Assembly (NCBI RefSeq): GCF_014204985.1 | Contig: NZ_JACHMP010000001.1 | Location: forward strand, 5,518,001 to 5,582,000 | Source of the DNA: Streptosporangium becharense | GTDB lineage: Bacteria > Actinomycetota > Actinomycetes > Streptosporangiales > Streptosporangiaceae | Direction: 5' to 3' | DNA: 64,000 nucleotides | Part shown: positions 34,615-42,942 of the stretch, piece by piece | Layout of the letters: each line of letters starts with the position of its first letter | Position numbering within the stretch: position 1 is the stretch's first letter | Position numbers and translations under genes: made by a program | Notes under the pieces: generated by a model | What the model saw: only the letters and a program-made list of their open reading frames with translations | Told to the model about the DNA's origin: nothing | The model's database searches: none

Positions 34615-35564
34615 GCCCGGTTCCCCTTCCGGTTGACGAGGCGGAGGAACCCGAACGAGATCACGAACGACATGATCGCGATCAGTGTGGCCTCCGCGGA
34701 CGCGAGGTGGATGTTGCTCTGGGCGAACGCCTGGTTGTACGCGGCCAGGTTGGGCGTGTAGTCACTGTTGATCGCCGTGGTGAGCGGTTTGAGGACGAGC
34801 GGCTCGACGAAGAGCTGGAGCGTGCCGATGAGGGTGAACACCGTGATCAGGACGAGCGGGGCACGCACCAGCGGCACCTTGACGTGCCAGGCGATCCGCA
34901 GCTCGGTCGCGCCGTCGACCCGGGCCGCCTCGTACAGCTCCTGCGGGATCGCCTGGAGCCCGGCGATCAGGACGAGCATGTTGTAGCCCGCGAACTGCCA
35001 GGTGGAGATGTTGGCGATGGCCAGCAGCACCGTGTCGGGGCCGAGGAAGTCGTGCGGCAGGCCCGCCGCGGCCAGCATGTCGATCAGCGGGCTGGTCTGC
35101 GGCACGTACAGGAAGCCCCACAGCAGCGAGGCGATCACACCGGGCACGCCGTAGGGGAGGAAGAACGAGACCCGGAAGAACGCCCGGAAGCGCGCCTGGG
35201 CGGAGTCGAGGAGCAGGGCCAGCGCCAGCGCGCAGACCACCATGATCGGGACTTCGATCAGGCTGAACAGCAGCACCCGGCCGACGCTGCCGACGAAGGC
35301 CGGCGAGGTCAGCGCGGTGACGTAGTTGTCCAGCCCGGCGAAGTCGAGGGTCGGCTCGGTCAGGCCGAGGCCGCTGCTGGTGAGCTTGAAGAAGCTCTGG
35401 TAGACCGCGTAGCCGATCGGCGCCAGGAAGAACAGCGCGAAGACCGCGAAGAACGGCGCGACGAACACCGCGACGTGCGACCGGGAGCGGCGGGGGTGCC
35501 GCGGACGGCCGTGGTCCGCCCCCGTCCTGACGTCGGGCTTCTCCTTGTGCAGCACCCCCGTCAC
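34608..35564 (-). CDS. ABC sugar transporter permease (MalF type)
   Basis: 318 residues with six membrane helices after a basic cytosolic N-terminus (HPRRSRSHVAVFVAPFFAVF). EAA-loop motif YEAARVDGATELRIAWHVKVPL near residue 225 docks the ATPase. GTG 35564 has GGGAGG at 6 nt and follows the binding-protein stop by 2 bp. Imports the galactoside with the MalG-type partner. Confidence 0.95.
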   Translation of the reverse strand: MTGVLHKEKPDVRTGADHGRPRHPRRSRSHVAVFVAPFFAVFALFFLAPIGYAVYQSFFKLTSSGLGLTEPTLDFAGLDNYVTALTSPAFVGSVGRVLLFSLIEVPIMVVCALALALLLDSAQARFRAFFRVSFFLPYGVPGVIASLLWGFLYVPQTSPLIDMLAAAGLPHDFLGPDTVLLAIANISTWQFAGYNMLVLIAGLQAIPQELYEAARVDGATELRIAWHVKVPLVRAPLVLITVFTLIGTLQLFVEPLVLKPLTTAINSDYTPNLAAYNQAFAQSNIHLASAEATLIAIMSFVISFGFLRLVNRKGNRAW

Positions 35565-35566
35565 CG

Positions 35567-36934
35567 TCAGCCTCCCGTCGCCACGTTGAGGCCCTTGGCC
35601 TTGAGCTGCTCGACCATCGCCTGCTGGGTCTTGGCGAAGGCGTCGGCGAGCGTGCCCTCGCCCTGCACCGCGGCCTTGGCGTTGTCGGTGACGGAGGCGT
35701 AGAGCGCGTCGCTCACCGGAGGCCAGCGCCAGTCGCTGCTGACGGCCGCGTCGGCCTCCTTGAAGACGTCCCAGATGTTCTGGCCGCCGTAGAAGGGGAA
35801 GACCGTGTCGTCCTTCTGCAGGTTGGTGATCTGGCCGGTGTCCTTGATCGACGGCCAGCCGTACCCCGCCGACAGCAGGATGTTGACGCTCTGCGGGTCG
35901 CTGTTGAGCCAGACCGCGAAGGTGGTGGCCTCGGCCGGGTGCTTGGTGCCCTTCAGCACGGCGGAGGCGGAACCGCCGCCCCAGCTCGCCGAGGTGAACG
36001 CGGAGGCGCCGGGCCACTGCGGGATCGGGGCGACGGCCCACTTGCCCGAGGTCTTCGGGGCGTTGCCGCGGATGATCGCGTCACCCCAGGAGCCGCCGAT
36101 CCAGCCGACGATGCCGCCGGTCTGCAGGTCCTTGTACCAGGCGTTCGACATGTCGGCCTCGGTCTTGACCAGCTTGTCGTCGAGCATCTTCTGCCAGTAG
36201 TCGGCGACCTTGCGGGTGTCGGGGTTGTCGATCGTCACCTTCCAGGCGTCGCCCTCGGTGGAGAACCACTCCTGCCCGGCCTGCTGGGCGAGCGCGATCA
36301 TCCAGGGGGCCTGGTTGGCGGCGAAGGTCGAGATGTAGGCGTCCTCGTCCTTCTGGCGGATCGTCCTGGCCGCGGCGGCGAAGTCGTCCCAGGTCTTGGG
36401 GGGCTGGATGCCCCACTTGTCGAACAGGTCCTTGCGGTAGTAGAAGCCCATCGGCCCGCTGGCCTGCGGGATGGCGTAGACCTTGCCGCCGAAGACGCCG
36501 GTCTGCCACTGCCAGTCGACGAACTTCGCCGCGTGCGGCGCGGCGTGCTGGGTGATGTCCTCCAGTGCCCCGTTGACCAGGAACGAGGGCAGGGAGTCGT
36601 AGCCGACCTGCGCGATGTCGGGGGCGTTGCCCGCCTTGACGCCCGCGAGCATCTTGGCGTAGCCGCCGTCGGGGCCGGCGGTGATGGTCTCCAGCTGGAC
36701 CTTGATGCCGGGGTGGGCGGAGTTGAAGGCGTCGACGGCCTTCTGGATGTCGGGCACCCAGGACCAGAACTTCAGCGTGACCGGGTTGGCCGGGTCGCCG
36801 CTCGCCGGGGCCGAGGCCGGTCCGGCGGCGGGGACGCCGGTCGAGCCGCCGCCGCAGGCCGCGGTCAGGCCCATCGCCGCGACGGTGGCGGCCACAGCCG
36901 CCAGCCGCGTCGCCCTTGGAATCTTCGATCCCAT
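35567..36934 (-). CDS. extracellular sugar-binding lipoprotein
   Basis: 455 residues, family 1 solute-binding protein. Lipoprotein signal with lipobox LTAAC (Cys27), then KFWSWVPDIQKAVDAFNSAHPGI (ligand-domain start) and SGPMGFYYRKDLFDKWGI. Binds the oligosaccharide outside the membrane and hands it to the two permeases. First gene of the nine-gene operon; the promoter with operator-like dyad lies at 37022-37050. Confidence 0.96.
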   Translation of the reverse strand: MGSKIPRATRLAAVAATVAAMGLTAACGGGSTGVPAAGPASAPASGDPANPVTLKFWSWVPDIQKAVDAFNSAHPGIKVQLETITAGPDGGYAKMLAGVKAGNAPDIAQVGYDSLPSFLVNGALEDITQHAAPHAAKFVDWQWQTGVFGGKVYAIPQASGPMGFYYRKDLFDKWGIQPPKTWDDFAAAARTIRQKDEDAYISTFAANQAPWMIALAQQAGQEWFSTEGDAWKVTIDNPDTRKVADYWQKMLDDKLVKTEADMSNAWYKDLQTGGIVGWIGGSWGDAIIRGNAPKTSGKWAVAPIPQWPGASAFTSASWGGGSASAVLKGTKHPAEATTFAVWLNSDPQSVNILLSAGYGWPSIKDTGQITNLQKDDTVFPFYGGQNIWDVFKEADAAVSSDWRWPPVSDALYASVTDNAKAAVQGEGTLADAFAKTQQAMVEQLKAKGLNVATGG

Positions 36935-37021
36935 GCTGAGACTCCCTGTGAACGAGAGGAGATGCCCGGTGGAGGGCTTCCGGGCGTGCCGTGCAGACCT
37001 GCAGGATCCGATTACCGGGGG

Positions 37022-37050
37022 AGATTAGTCGTATTTTATTAATAATACAA
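37022..37050 (-). promoter_or_regulatory. galactoside operon promoter with FCD operator-like dyad
   Basis: Minus strand: -35 TTGTAT (37045-37050), 17-bp spacer, -10 TAATCT (37022-37027). The spacer and -35 are covered by a dyad with arms GTATT/AATAC (37031-37048), an AT-rich island in otherwise GC-rich DNA. FCD regulators typically bind such TNGTNNNACNA-like or GTAT/ATAC dyads; occupancy would block RNA polymerase. Confidence 0.75.
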
Positions 37051-37202
37051 GGGTGTTTCCAGGTCGTTACATTAGGTGACACATGCCCTCTGACCTGCTG
37101 CCGATCATCGCTGTCGACGTCTCGGTCGCCGGGGTCTTGCCCATGCGCGCGCCGAGGGGCACTGTCGGAATGAGGGGGTCTCACACGCCCTGGAGGGTCG
37201 CC

Positions 37203-38702
37203 ATGACCGATGTCATCCACCCCTCCCACCCGCTCGGGGTCAGCCGTCCGGACCTCGCCGTCGCGGACCTGCCCGAGCCCGAGGAGGTCTTCCACGTCTC
37301 CCGGCTCGGACCCGTGGAACTGTTCAAATACGCCGTCGGCCCGAGCCTCATCGCCCTCGGCATCTCCATCGGCAGCGGTGAGTGGCTGCTGGGGCCGCAG
37401 GCCGTCGGCCAGTACGGGTTCGTCGGGGTCGGCTGGGTCATCCTGGTCTCGGCCGTCCTGCAGACGTTCTACAACGTCGAGTGCTCGCGGTATGTCATGG
37501 CGACCGGCGAGGTGCCGGTGGTCGGCTGGGGGCGGGTGCCGCCCGGGTTCCGGATCTGGGTGCCGCTCTCGGTCTTCATCGTCATCTTCGCCTTCATCGC
37601 CGGAGGCTGGGCCGCCTCCGCCGGGCAGGGCGTCTACGCGCTCGTCCACGGCGAGATCGCCCCCGCCGGCGCTGAGGAGCCGCGACTGTGGGCGATCGCC
37701 CTGCTGGTGCTCGTCTTCGCCATCACCGCGGCCGCCCGGCGGATCAGCCGGGTCCTGGAGCTGGCCAACTGGGTCATGATCAGTGCGATCCTGGTCGGGC
37801 TGCTGCTCATCGACCTGTTCGTGGTGCCGTTCGGGATCTGGTGGGAGGCGATCCGCGGCTTCGTCACCCCCGCCGCGCCGCCCGCGGGGATCACCGCGAC
37901 CCAGCTCGGCGGGCTGGCCGGGTTCACCGCCCTGGCCTCCGGGCTGAACTGGTACGTCATGGGCCACTACCGCGACAAGGGCTACGGCATGGGCTACCGG
38001 GCCGGCTTCCTCGCCGGCATGCGCGGGCCGCGCAAGGAGCTCCTGGCCAGCGGGGTGACCTTCCCCGACGACCGTCCGAACGCCGCCCGCTGGCGCCGGT
38101 GGTACCGCCTGCTGCTGATCGACATGTGGGGCGTCTTCTTCATCGGAGCCCTGCTCGGCATGCTGCTGCCGACCATCCTGATGGCCAGGGCCGTGGAGCT
38201 GTCCGGCCGACGGCCGACCCAGGCGGACGTGCCGACGTTCGTCGCGACCGTCATGGGCGCCGAGTACGGCCGGGCGATGTTCGTCGGCGCGCTGGTCCTG
38301 GGCGTGCTGATCCTCTTCTCCACCCAGCTCGGCATCTTCGAGGCCATGGTCCGGGTGACGACCGACGCCGCCCACGCCACCAGCCCCCGGCTGCGGGCGC
38401 TCGTCGAGGGCGACCCCCGCCGGTTCTACTACCCGTTCATGATCGGCCTGCTGGTCGTCATCGCCGTCGTCCTGCACCTGGCGCTCCCGGTGAGCCTGGT
38501 GCAGTGGTCGGCCAACATGTCGAACCTGGGTGCGCTGATCTACCCGTTCCTGCTCATGTACCTCAACTCCAAGCTGCCCCGGCCCGCCCGCCCCCGCTGG
38601 TGGCACTACGTGGTCCTGGTGCTGAACTTCCTGTTCTTCGGGTTCTTCTTCGTCAACTTCATCGCCGACTTCGTGGGCGACCCGCTGGTGACGTTCGGCT
38701 GA
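37203..38702 (+). CDS. Nramp-like divalent metal/solute transporter
   Basis: 499 residues, eleven or so membrane helices. GPSLIALGISIGSGEWLLGP (about 44-63) is the Nramp TM1 region, although the metal-ligand DPGN motif is replaced by GSGEW; thus metal transport is doubtful, as in the related NRAMP-like group of unknown substrate. GGAGGG 7 nt before ATG 37203. Divergent from the galactoside operon with about 270 bp between; may be unrelated or carry a product. Confidence 0.85.
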   Translation: MTDVIHPSHPLGVSRPDLAVADLPEPEEVFHVSRLGPVELFKYAVGPSLIALGISIGSGEWLLGPQAVGQYGFVGVGWVILVSAVLQTFYNVECSRYVMATGEVPVVGWGRVPPGFRIWVPLSVFIVIFAFIAGGWAASAGQGVYALVHGEIAPAGAEEPRLWAIALLVLVFAITAAARRISRVLELANWVMISAILVGLLLIDLFVVPFGIWWEAIRGFVTPAAPPAGITATQLGGLAGFTALASGLNWYVMGHYRDKGYGMGYRAGFLAGMRGPRKELLASGVTFPDDRPNAARWRRWYRLLLIDMWGVFFIGALLGMLLPTILMARAVELSGRRPTQADVPTFVATVMGAEYGRAMFVGALVLGVLILFSTQLGIFEAMVRVTTDAAHATSPRLRALVEGDPRRFYYPFMIGLLVVIAVVLHLALPVSLVQWSANMSNLGALIYPFLLMYLNSKLPRPARPRWWHYVVLVLNFLFFGFFFVNFIADFVGDPLVTFG

Positions 38703-38824
38703 CCCCGAAGCGGCCGGGGGCGGCCGGTCACCGTCCCCGGCCACCCGGCCACCCGGTCGCCGGCCCCGGCCACCCGGCCGGTGGTCGGTCCGCATCCGGC
38801 CCGGTCGTCGGAGCGCGGGGCGGC

Positions 38825-38892
38825 GCGTGTCACGGAGGGTGGCGCGTGTCACGGGTGGCGGTGCGTGTCACGGATCAGGGCGTGTGTCACGG
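38825..38892. repeat. 19-bp tandem repeat x4 carrying the hydrolase stop
   Basis: GCGTGTCACGG recurs at 38825, 38844, 38863 and (one change) 38882, exactly 19 bp apart. The last unit overlaps the TGA stop of the minus-strand hydrolase gene (38887-38889), so the stop codon is repeated in the 3' flank. Confidence 0.9.
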
Positions 38893-39873
38893 GCGGCTCG
38901 CCGCGGCCACCTCGGCGATGGCCCCGACCACCAGTTCCGGCTCGGCCAGGTGGATGTAGTGCCGCTCGGTCCCGGCGGCCACGTAACGCCCGTGGGCGGA
39001 CAGCCGGGCGACCCCCTCGTAGTAGCCGGCGGACATGCTCCCGCGGGCGCCGATCACCACGACGGGCTTCTCCCCCCACTCCCCGGGGCGTTCGGTGGCG
39101 TGGACCTGTTCGGAGCTGGTCACGAAGGACGCCGCCTCCTCGGCCGCCGTGCCCATCGAACCGGGGCCGTAGACGACCGGGGCGTGTTTCGTCGCCAGGG
39201 CCGGGGAGTCGGCCACCGCCAGCCGGTCACCGAACAGCCTGGCCAGGCCGATCCGGGCGGCGGCCTGGTAGAGGCGCATCTGCCCGACGATGACCGAGGT
39301 CAGGTCCCGGGTCGCGGCGATCGCCGGTTCGGACGCCTCCGTGACGTCCACCAGCACCATCCCGGCCATCCGCTCGGGATGGCGGTGGGCGAGCATCCGC
39401 AGGACGTGCCCCCCGTAGGAGTGACCGGCCAGCACGAACGGGCCCTTCTCCCCGGCCCGCTCCAGCAGCGTGTGGAGCTCCTCGGCGGCGCGCGTGGCGT
39501 CCCTCGGGCCGGGTCCGGCCTCGCTCCAGCCGTATCCGGCCCTGTCGTAGGAGCAGGAGCGCAGCGACCGGCGGGCGAGCGCGGTCTGCACGTCGTCCCA
39601 GGTGGCCGAGGCCTCGCCCCAGCCGGCGTCCAGGATCACGGTCGGGCTCCCCGAGCCGACACAGCGCAGGTGGAGCCGGTGGCCCCCGACGTCCACCAGC
39701 TTGCCCGGCGCCGGATGACGGGTGGCGTCGCCGCCCTGGGCGATCGTCTCCGCCCCGTAACCGGCCGCCGCCAGGACGAGCAGCGTCACCAGTGCCCCGC
39801 CCAGCACCCGCCCTGTCCACCGCAGCCATCTCCGTCGCGCCGGTCGTTCCCGCCCGGATCCGGCCTTGCTCAT
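38887..39873 (-). CDS. alpha/beta hydrolase, membrane-anchored
   Basis: 328 residues. N-terminal basic stretch and one membrane helix (about 21-43) as uncleaved signal or anchor, then an alpha/beta hydrolase domain: nucleophile elbow GHSYGG (Ser about 155), oxyanion LDAGWGEASATWDDV, acid near VVVIGARGS, catalytic His in ERHYIHL. Likely an exported esterase or lipase; substrate unknown. Its 3' end lies in a 19-bp repeat array. Confidence 0.9.
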   Translation of the reverse strand: MSKAGSGRERPARRRWLRWTGRVLGGALVTLLVLAAAGYGAETIAQGGDATRHPAPGKLVDVGGHRLHLRCVGSGSPTVILDAGWGEASATWDDVQTALARRSLRSCSYDRAGYGWSEAGPGPRDATRAAEELHTLLERAGEKGPFVLAGHSYGGHVLRMLAHRHPERMAGMVLVDVTEASEPAIAATRDLTSVIVGQMRLYQAAARIGLARLFGDRLAVADSPALATKHAPVVYGPGSMGTAAEEAASFVTSSEQVHATERPGEWGEKPVVVIGARGSMSAGYYEGVARLSAHGRYVAAGTERHYIHLAEPELVVGAIAEVAAASRP

Positions 39874-40117
39874 GTGTCCTCGCTTTCCGTGTGAGTGCGG
39901 TGGCGTGTCACCGGGCGGCCCGCGGTCGCCGGTCGCCGTCGGTCAGCGTCTCAGTGGGACGGTTCCGGATGTATCGGCCCTTCGGCCGGTCGGGGCGGCC
40001 GAAAGGACATGATCTCCGGCCTGCGCCGTGCGACCCGGGGATGATCCCGTCATGCCGCGGTATCGGTTCCCGCTCGCGTTCTGGATCGCTTCCGGTTCAC
40101 GTCCCGGCCCGGCTCTC

Positions 40118-40157
40118 GCCCACGGCCGGGGCGGCCCCGTTCGCTCCGGCCGTGGGC
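40118..40157. terminator. 12-bp perfect hairpin upstream of the MarR promoter
   Basis: Arms GCCCACGGCCGG (40118-40129) and CCGGCCGTGGGC (40146-40157) with a 16-nt loop, ending 10 bp before the -35 of the marR operon. It may insulate that promoter. The rest of the 352-bp gap 39874-40225 has no gene. Confidence 0.55.
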
Positions 40158-40166
40158 AGGTTCACG

Positions 40167-40211
40167 TTGACATCATATGGCTTGCCATGTAATTTACATG
40201 GCAAGCCATAT
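40167..40211 (+). promoter_or_regulatory. marR operon promoter inside a 37-bp perfect palindrome
   Basis: -35 TTGACA (40167-40172), 17-bp spacer, -10 TAATTT (40190-40195). A perfect palindrome with 18-bp arms and one central base spans 40175-40211; each arm contains ATGGCTTGCCAT, itself nearly palindromic, so two MarR dimers could bind side by side over spacer and -10. Expected to be an autoregulatory operator. Confidence 0.9.
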
Positions 40212-40225
40212 ATTGGAGTGGAGCA

Positions 40226-40465
40226 ATGGTCACAGCATCCCGACGGCGGGTCGGCCCGAAGTGCGTCCGCGACGCCCAGCGCCTCGCTCACCTGGTCGCC
40301 GGCTTCGCCGTCGTCGCGTACGTCTACCTCACCCCCCCGCCGGGCTCGCCCGCCCAGTTCATGATCCGCTGGGTCCTCATCCCGGCTCTGATCCTGTCCG
40401 GGGTGGCCCTGTGGCAGTGGCCGAAGATCCGGCGGTCCCTGCGGCGTCGCGGGGGGCGGGCATGA
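40226..40465 (+). CDS. small two-helix membrane protein
   Basis: 79 residues: basic ends and two hydrophobic helices (about 22-37 and 47-63, WVLIPALILSGVALWQW). First gene behind the palindromic promoter, with GGAGTGGAG before ATG 40226; its stop overlaps the MarR start (ATGA). Probably a target-linked membrane accessory; family not recognised. Confidence 0.82.
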   Translation: MVTASRRRVGPKCVRDAQRLAHLVAGFAVVAYVYLTPPPGSPAQFMIRWVLIPALILSGVALWQWPKIRRSLRRRGGRA

Positions 40466-40932
40466 CCGCCGGAGCCGGGGAGCCGCTGCACCGTCACTCC
40501 TCCCTCGGGTATCAGGTGAACCACCTGGGGCGGTTGCTCGCCCAGGCCCTGCGGGCCCGCACGGCGCCGCACGGCGTCGTGCCGGGCCAGTTCGCCCAGC
40601 TGTTGGCCCTCTACGAGCAGGACGGGCTGACCCAGAACCAGCTCTGCGAACGGGTGCGGATCGACCAGTCGACCATGGCCCACACCCTCCAGCGCATGCA
40701 GCGTGACGGCCTCGTCGAGCGCGCCGCCGATCCCGCCGACCGCCGCCGGGTACTGATCACTCTGACCGGGCGTGCGCGGGAGCTGGAGAGCGATCTCGTC
40801 CGGGCCGCGGGCGAGGTCAACGCGGTGGTGACCCGCGGGCTGACCGAGGAGGAGGTGACGGGATTCATGCTGACGCTCTCGCGGTTGATCGAGAATCTCG
40901 AGGCCGACTCGGCGGGTGGGGTGCAGTCTTAG
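40462..40932 (+). CDS. MarR family transcriptional regulator
   Basis: 156 residues. Winged helix about 40-105: GLTQNQLCERVRIDQSTMAHTL and the wing DPADRRRVLITLT; dimerisation helices at both ends. Translationally coupled to the small membrane protein and probably repressing its own operon through the palindrome upstream; ligand likely a phenolic or drug-like molecule (family knowledge). Confidence 0.95.
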   Translation: MTAGAGEPLHRHSSLGYQVNHLGRLLAQALRARTAPHGVVPGQFAQLLALYEQDGLTQNQLCERVRIDQSTMAHTLQRMQRDGLVERAADPADRRRVLITLTGRARELESDLVRAAGEVNAVVTRGLTEEEVTGFMLTLSRLIENLEADSAGGVQS

Positions 40933-41152
40933 ACCGGAATCCCTTGAAGGCGCCGCAGCGACTCCCCGTCTGGAGCCTGGCACCTTTTCGGACAGAAGAA
41001 CTGGCGGGAAAACGTATCCTTAAAGTGCCTTTTTCTTCATTGTGCAATTACAGCTGCACGTGCAACGGTATGTGCGCACCGGCGGCGTGGTTGGCCGCTC
41101 GCCGGATATGTGAAACTGGTGTATCGGGCAAAAGGTACGACAGGGAGCCGGC

Positions 41153-42067
41153 ATGGCGAGACAGAGTGCCGAACAGAGTGTGACCCAGGGCGGAATCCTC
41201 GCCCAGCCGGGTGGTGGTGGCCCCACCATCCTGCGCATTCTTCTCGGTGCCCAGTTGCGTCGGCTCCGCACGGCCAAGGACATCTCCCGGGAGCAGGCCG
41301 GCTACGCCATCCGGGCCTCACACGCCAAGATCAGCCGCCTGGAGCTGGGGCGGGTCGGTTTCAAGGAGCGCGACGTCGCCGACCTGCTGACCCTGTACGG
41401 GGTGACCGATATCGAGGAGAGGGCCCCGCTGCTCGCGCTGGCCCGCCAGGCGAACGCCCCGGGCTGGTGGCACAAGTACGGCGACCTCCTCCCCAGCTGG
41501 TTCGAGGTCTACGTCGGCCTCGAAGAGGCCGCCTCGGTCGTCCGGACCTACGAGGTGCAGTTCATCCCCGGCCTCCTGCAGAGCCCGGAGTATGCGCGCG
41601 CGGTCATCATGCTCGTGCACGGAGGCGCCTCCCCCTACGAGGTCGACCGCCGCGTCGCGCTCCGGATGGCCCGCCAGGAGCGGCTGACCAGGCCGGACGC
41701 GCCGGCGCTGTGGGCGGTGATGGACGAGGCCGTGCTGCGGCGCCCCATCGGCGGGCCGCAGGTGCTGCGTGACCAGGTCGACCACCTGCTCAAGGCGACC
41801 GAGCTGCCCAACGTCAGCCTGCAGATCATGCCGTTCGACCGGGGCGGCCACGCCGCCGCCGGCGGCCCGTTCTCCATCCTGCGGTTCCCGGAGCGTGACC
41901 TGCCCGACGTGGTCTACATGGAACAGCTCACCAGCGCGCTCTACGTCGACAAGCTGGAGGAGACCGACCACTACATGCAGGTCATGGACCGCCTGTGCGT
42001 CCAGGCGTACTCGGTCGCCGAGAGCAAGCGGTTCCTGGAGAGGCTGCGCGCGGAGCTGGCGGACTGA
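41153..42067 (+). CDS. XRE regulator with DUF5753 domain
   Basis: 304 residues. N-terminal HTH (about 25-85: LRRLRTAKDISREQAGYAI, SHAKISRLELGR) and C-terminal DUF5753 (about 105-295, YEVQFIPGLLQSPEYARAV). Such developmental-type regulators (WhiJ-like) normally sit beside a DUF397 gene; none is seen in 42068-42213. GGGAG at 5 nt before ATG 41153. The leader (41000-41110) is AT-richer and contains the palindrome TGCACGTGCA (41055-41064), a possible operator. Confidence 0.93.
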   Translation: MARQSAEQSVTQGGILAQPGGGGPTILRILLGAQLRRLRTAKDISREQAGYAIRASHAKISRLELGRVGFKERDVADLLTLYGVTDIEERAPLLALARQANAPGWWHKYGDLLPSWFEVYVGLEEAASVVRTYEVQFIPGLLQSPEYARAVIMLVHGGASPYEVDRRVALRMARQERLTRPDAPALWAVMDEAVLRRPIGGPQVLRDQVDHLLKATELPNVSLQIMPFDRGGHAAAGGPFSILRFPERDLPDVVYMEQLTSALYVDKLEETDHYMQVMDRLCVQAYSVAESKRFLERLRAELAD

Positions 42068-42213
42068 CGCCGCCGTCTTCCGTCCGGAGCCGCCGTCTCC
42101 CGGCCGCATGTCCGGGGACGATGCTGGACGGCGGCACTGGAGGATGACCTGCGACGCGTCGGCGTCCTCAACCCACTCTCAAGGCGCACCCGACCGGCTT
42201 CCGGGACGGTCTC

Positions 42214-42867
42214 CTACCGGCCGTCGCCGCCGGGCGTCCGTGCCGGTTCCCACGCGGGGCCGGCGGACGCGCCGGTGCGCAGGGACCTGACGATCAGGTC
42301 GAGGCCGAAGTCGTGGCGCTCCGCGAACGTGCCGCCCGCCAGATGGCCGAACACCCGGGTCAACGCGGGATGCGCGTGCGGGGAGACCGCCTCGGCGAGG
42401 GTGTCCGCGAGTTCGGACGCCCCCTGCTCCTCCTGGGTCAGGCCCAGCGTGAAGTACACCAGGACCCAGCACGCCCACGCGGCGTCCCTCTCCGGCAGCC
42501 CGCCCGAGAGCAGGCAGGCGACCATCGCCTCGGCCGTGCGCAGGGTGTGCCGCTCGGCCGCGTAGGTGCCCGCCACGATCCGCGCGCCGTCGCGGTGGGC
42601 CAGCAGGGCCCCGCGGTACCTGCGGGTGATCTCGCGTATCCGCTGCTCCCAGTCGTCCGGCAGGTCGTCCAGGGACAGGTCGGCCAGGATGACGTCGGCC
42701 ATCAGCTCCAGCAGCCGGGCCTTGGTCTTCACGTGCCAGGAGACCGTGTTGAGCCGCACTCCGAGCCGGTCGGCGACCGCCCGCAGGCTCACCGCGTCGG
42801 CGCCTCTCTCGTCCAGCAGGCCGAGGGCGGCCTCCACGATCTCGTCCTGCCGCCGGGTGGTCGTCAC
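42214..42867 (-). CDS. TetR family transcriptional regulator
   Basis: 217 residues. HTH near 24-46 (VSLRAVADRLGVRLNTVSWHV), TetR_C-like ligand domain thereafter with a W-rich middle (AAWACWVLVYFTLGL), as in TetR-class regulators of FAD monooxygenases and drug resistance. GTG 42867. Divergent from the monooxygenase; two identical operators lie between. Confidence 0.94.
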   Translation of the reverse strand: MTTTRRQDEIVEAALGLLDERGADAVSLRAVADRLGVRLNTVSWHVKTKARLLELMADVILADLSLDDLPDDWEQRIREITRRYRGALLAHRDGARIVAGTYAAERHTLRTAEAMVACLLSGGLPERDAAWACWVLVYFTLGLTQEEQGASELADTLAEAVSPHAHPALTRVFGHLAGGTFAERHDFGLDLIVRSLRTGASAGPAWEPARTPGGDGR

Positions 42868-42878
42868 GTCTCACCCAC

Positions 42879-42933
42879 TTGCGCTTTGGTCACTGACCAA
42901 GTGTACTGGTCGCCATTGTTGGTCACTGACCAA
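42879..42933 (+). promoter_or_regulatory. monooxygenase promoter with twin TetR operators
   Basis: Two identical 15-bp perfect palindromes TTGGTCACTGACCAA at 42886-42900 and 42919-42933, centres 33 bp (three turns) apart. The plus-strand promoter TTGCGC (42879-42884), 17 bp, TGTACT (42902-42907) has operator 1 in its spacer and operator 2 just after the expected start site; minus-strand TACACT (42900-42905) may serve tetR. Confidence 0.88.
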
Positions 42934-42942
42934 GGAGTCCTC

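Noticed and set aside
36081-38852. 923-codon minus-strand open frame across the binding protein and Nramp-like gene
   Set aside because: Antisense to two well-supported genes; composition is Arg/Gly/His/Asp-rich with no domain, typical of GC-driven open frames.
38825-38892. CRISPR-like regular spacing
   Set aside because: 19-bp period with no unique spacers of 30-40 bp and no cas genes; a simple tandem repeat.
39874-40166. possible small RNA or tRNA in the gap before the MarR promoter
   Set aside because: Only one hairpin is seen; no tRNA cloverleaf or T-loop motif (GTTCRANNC context) could be found.
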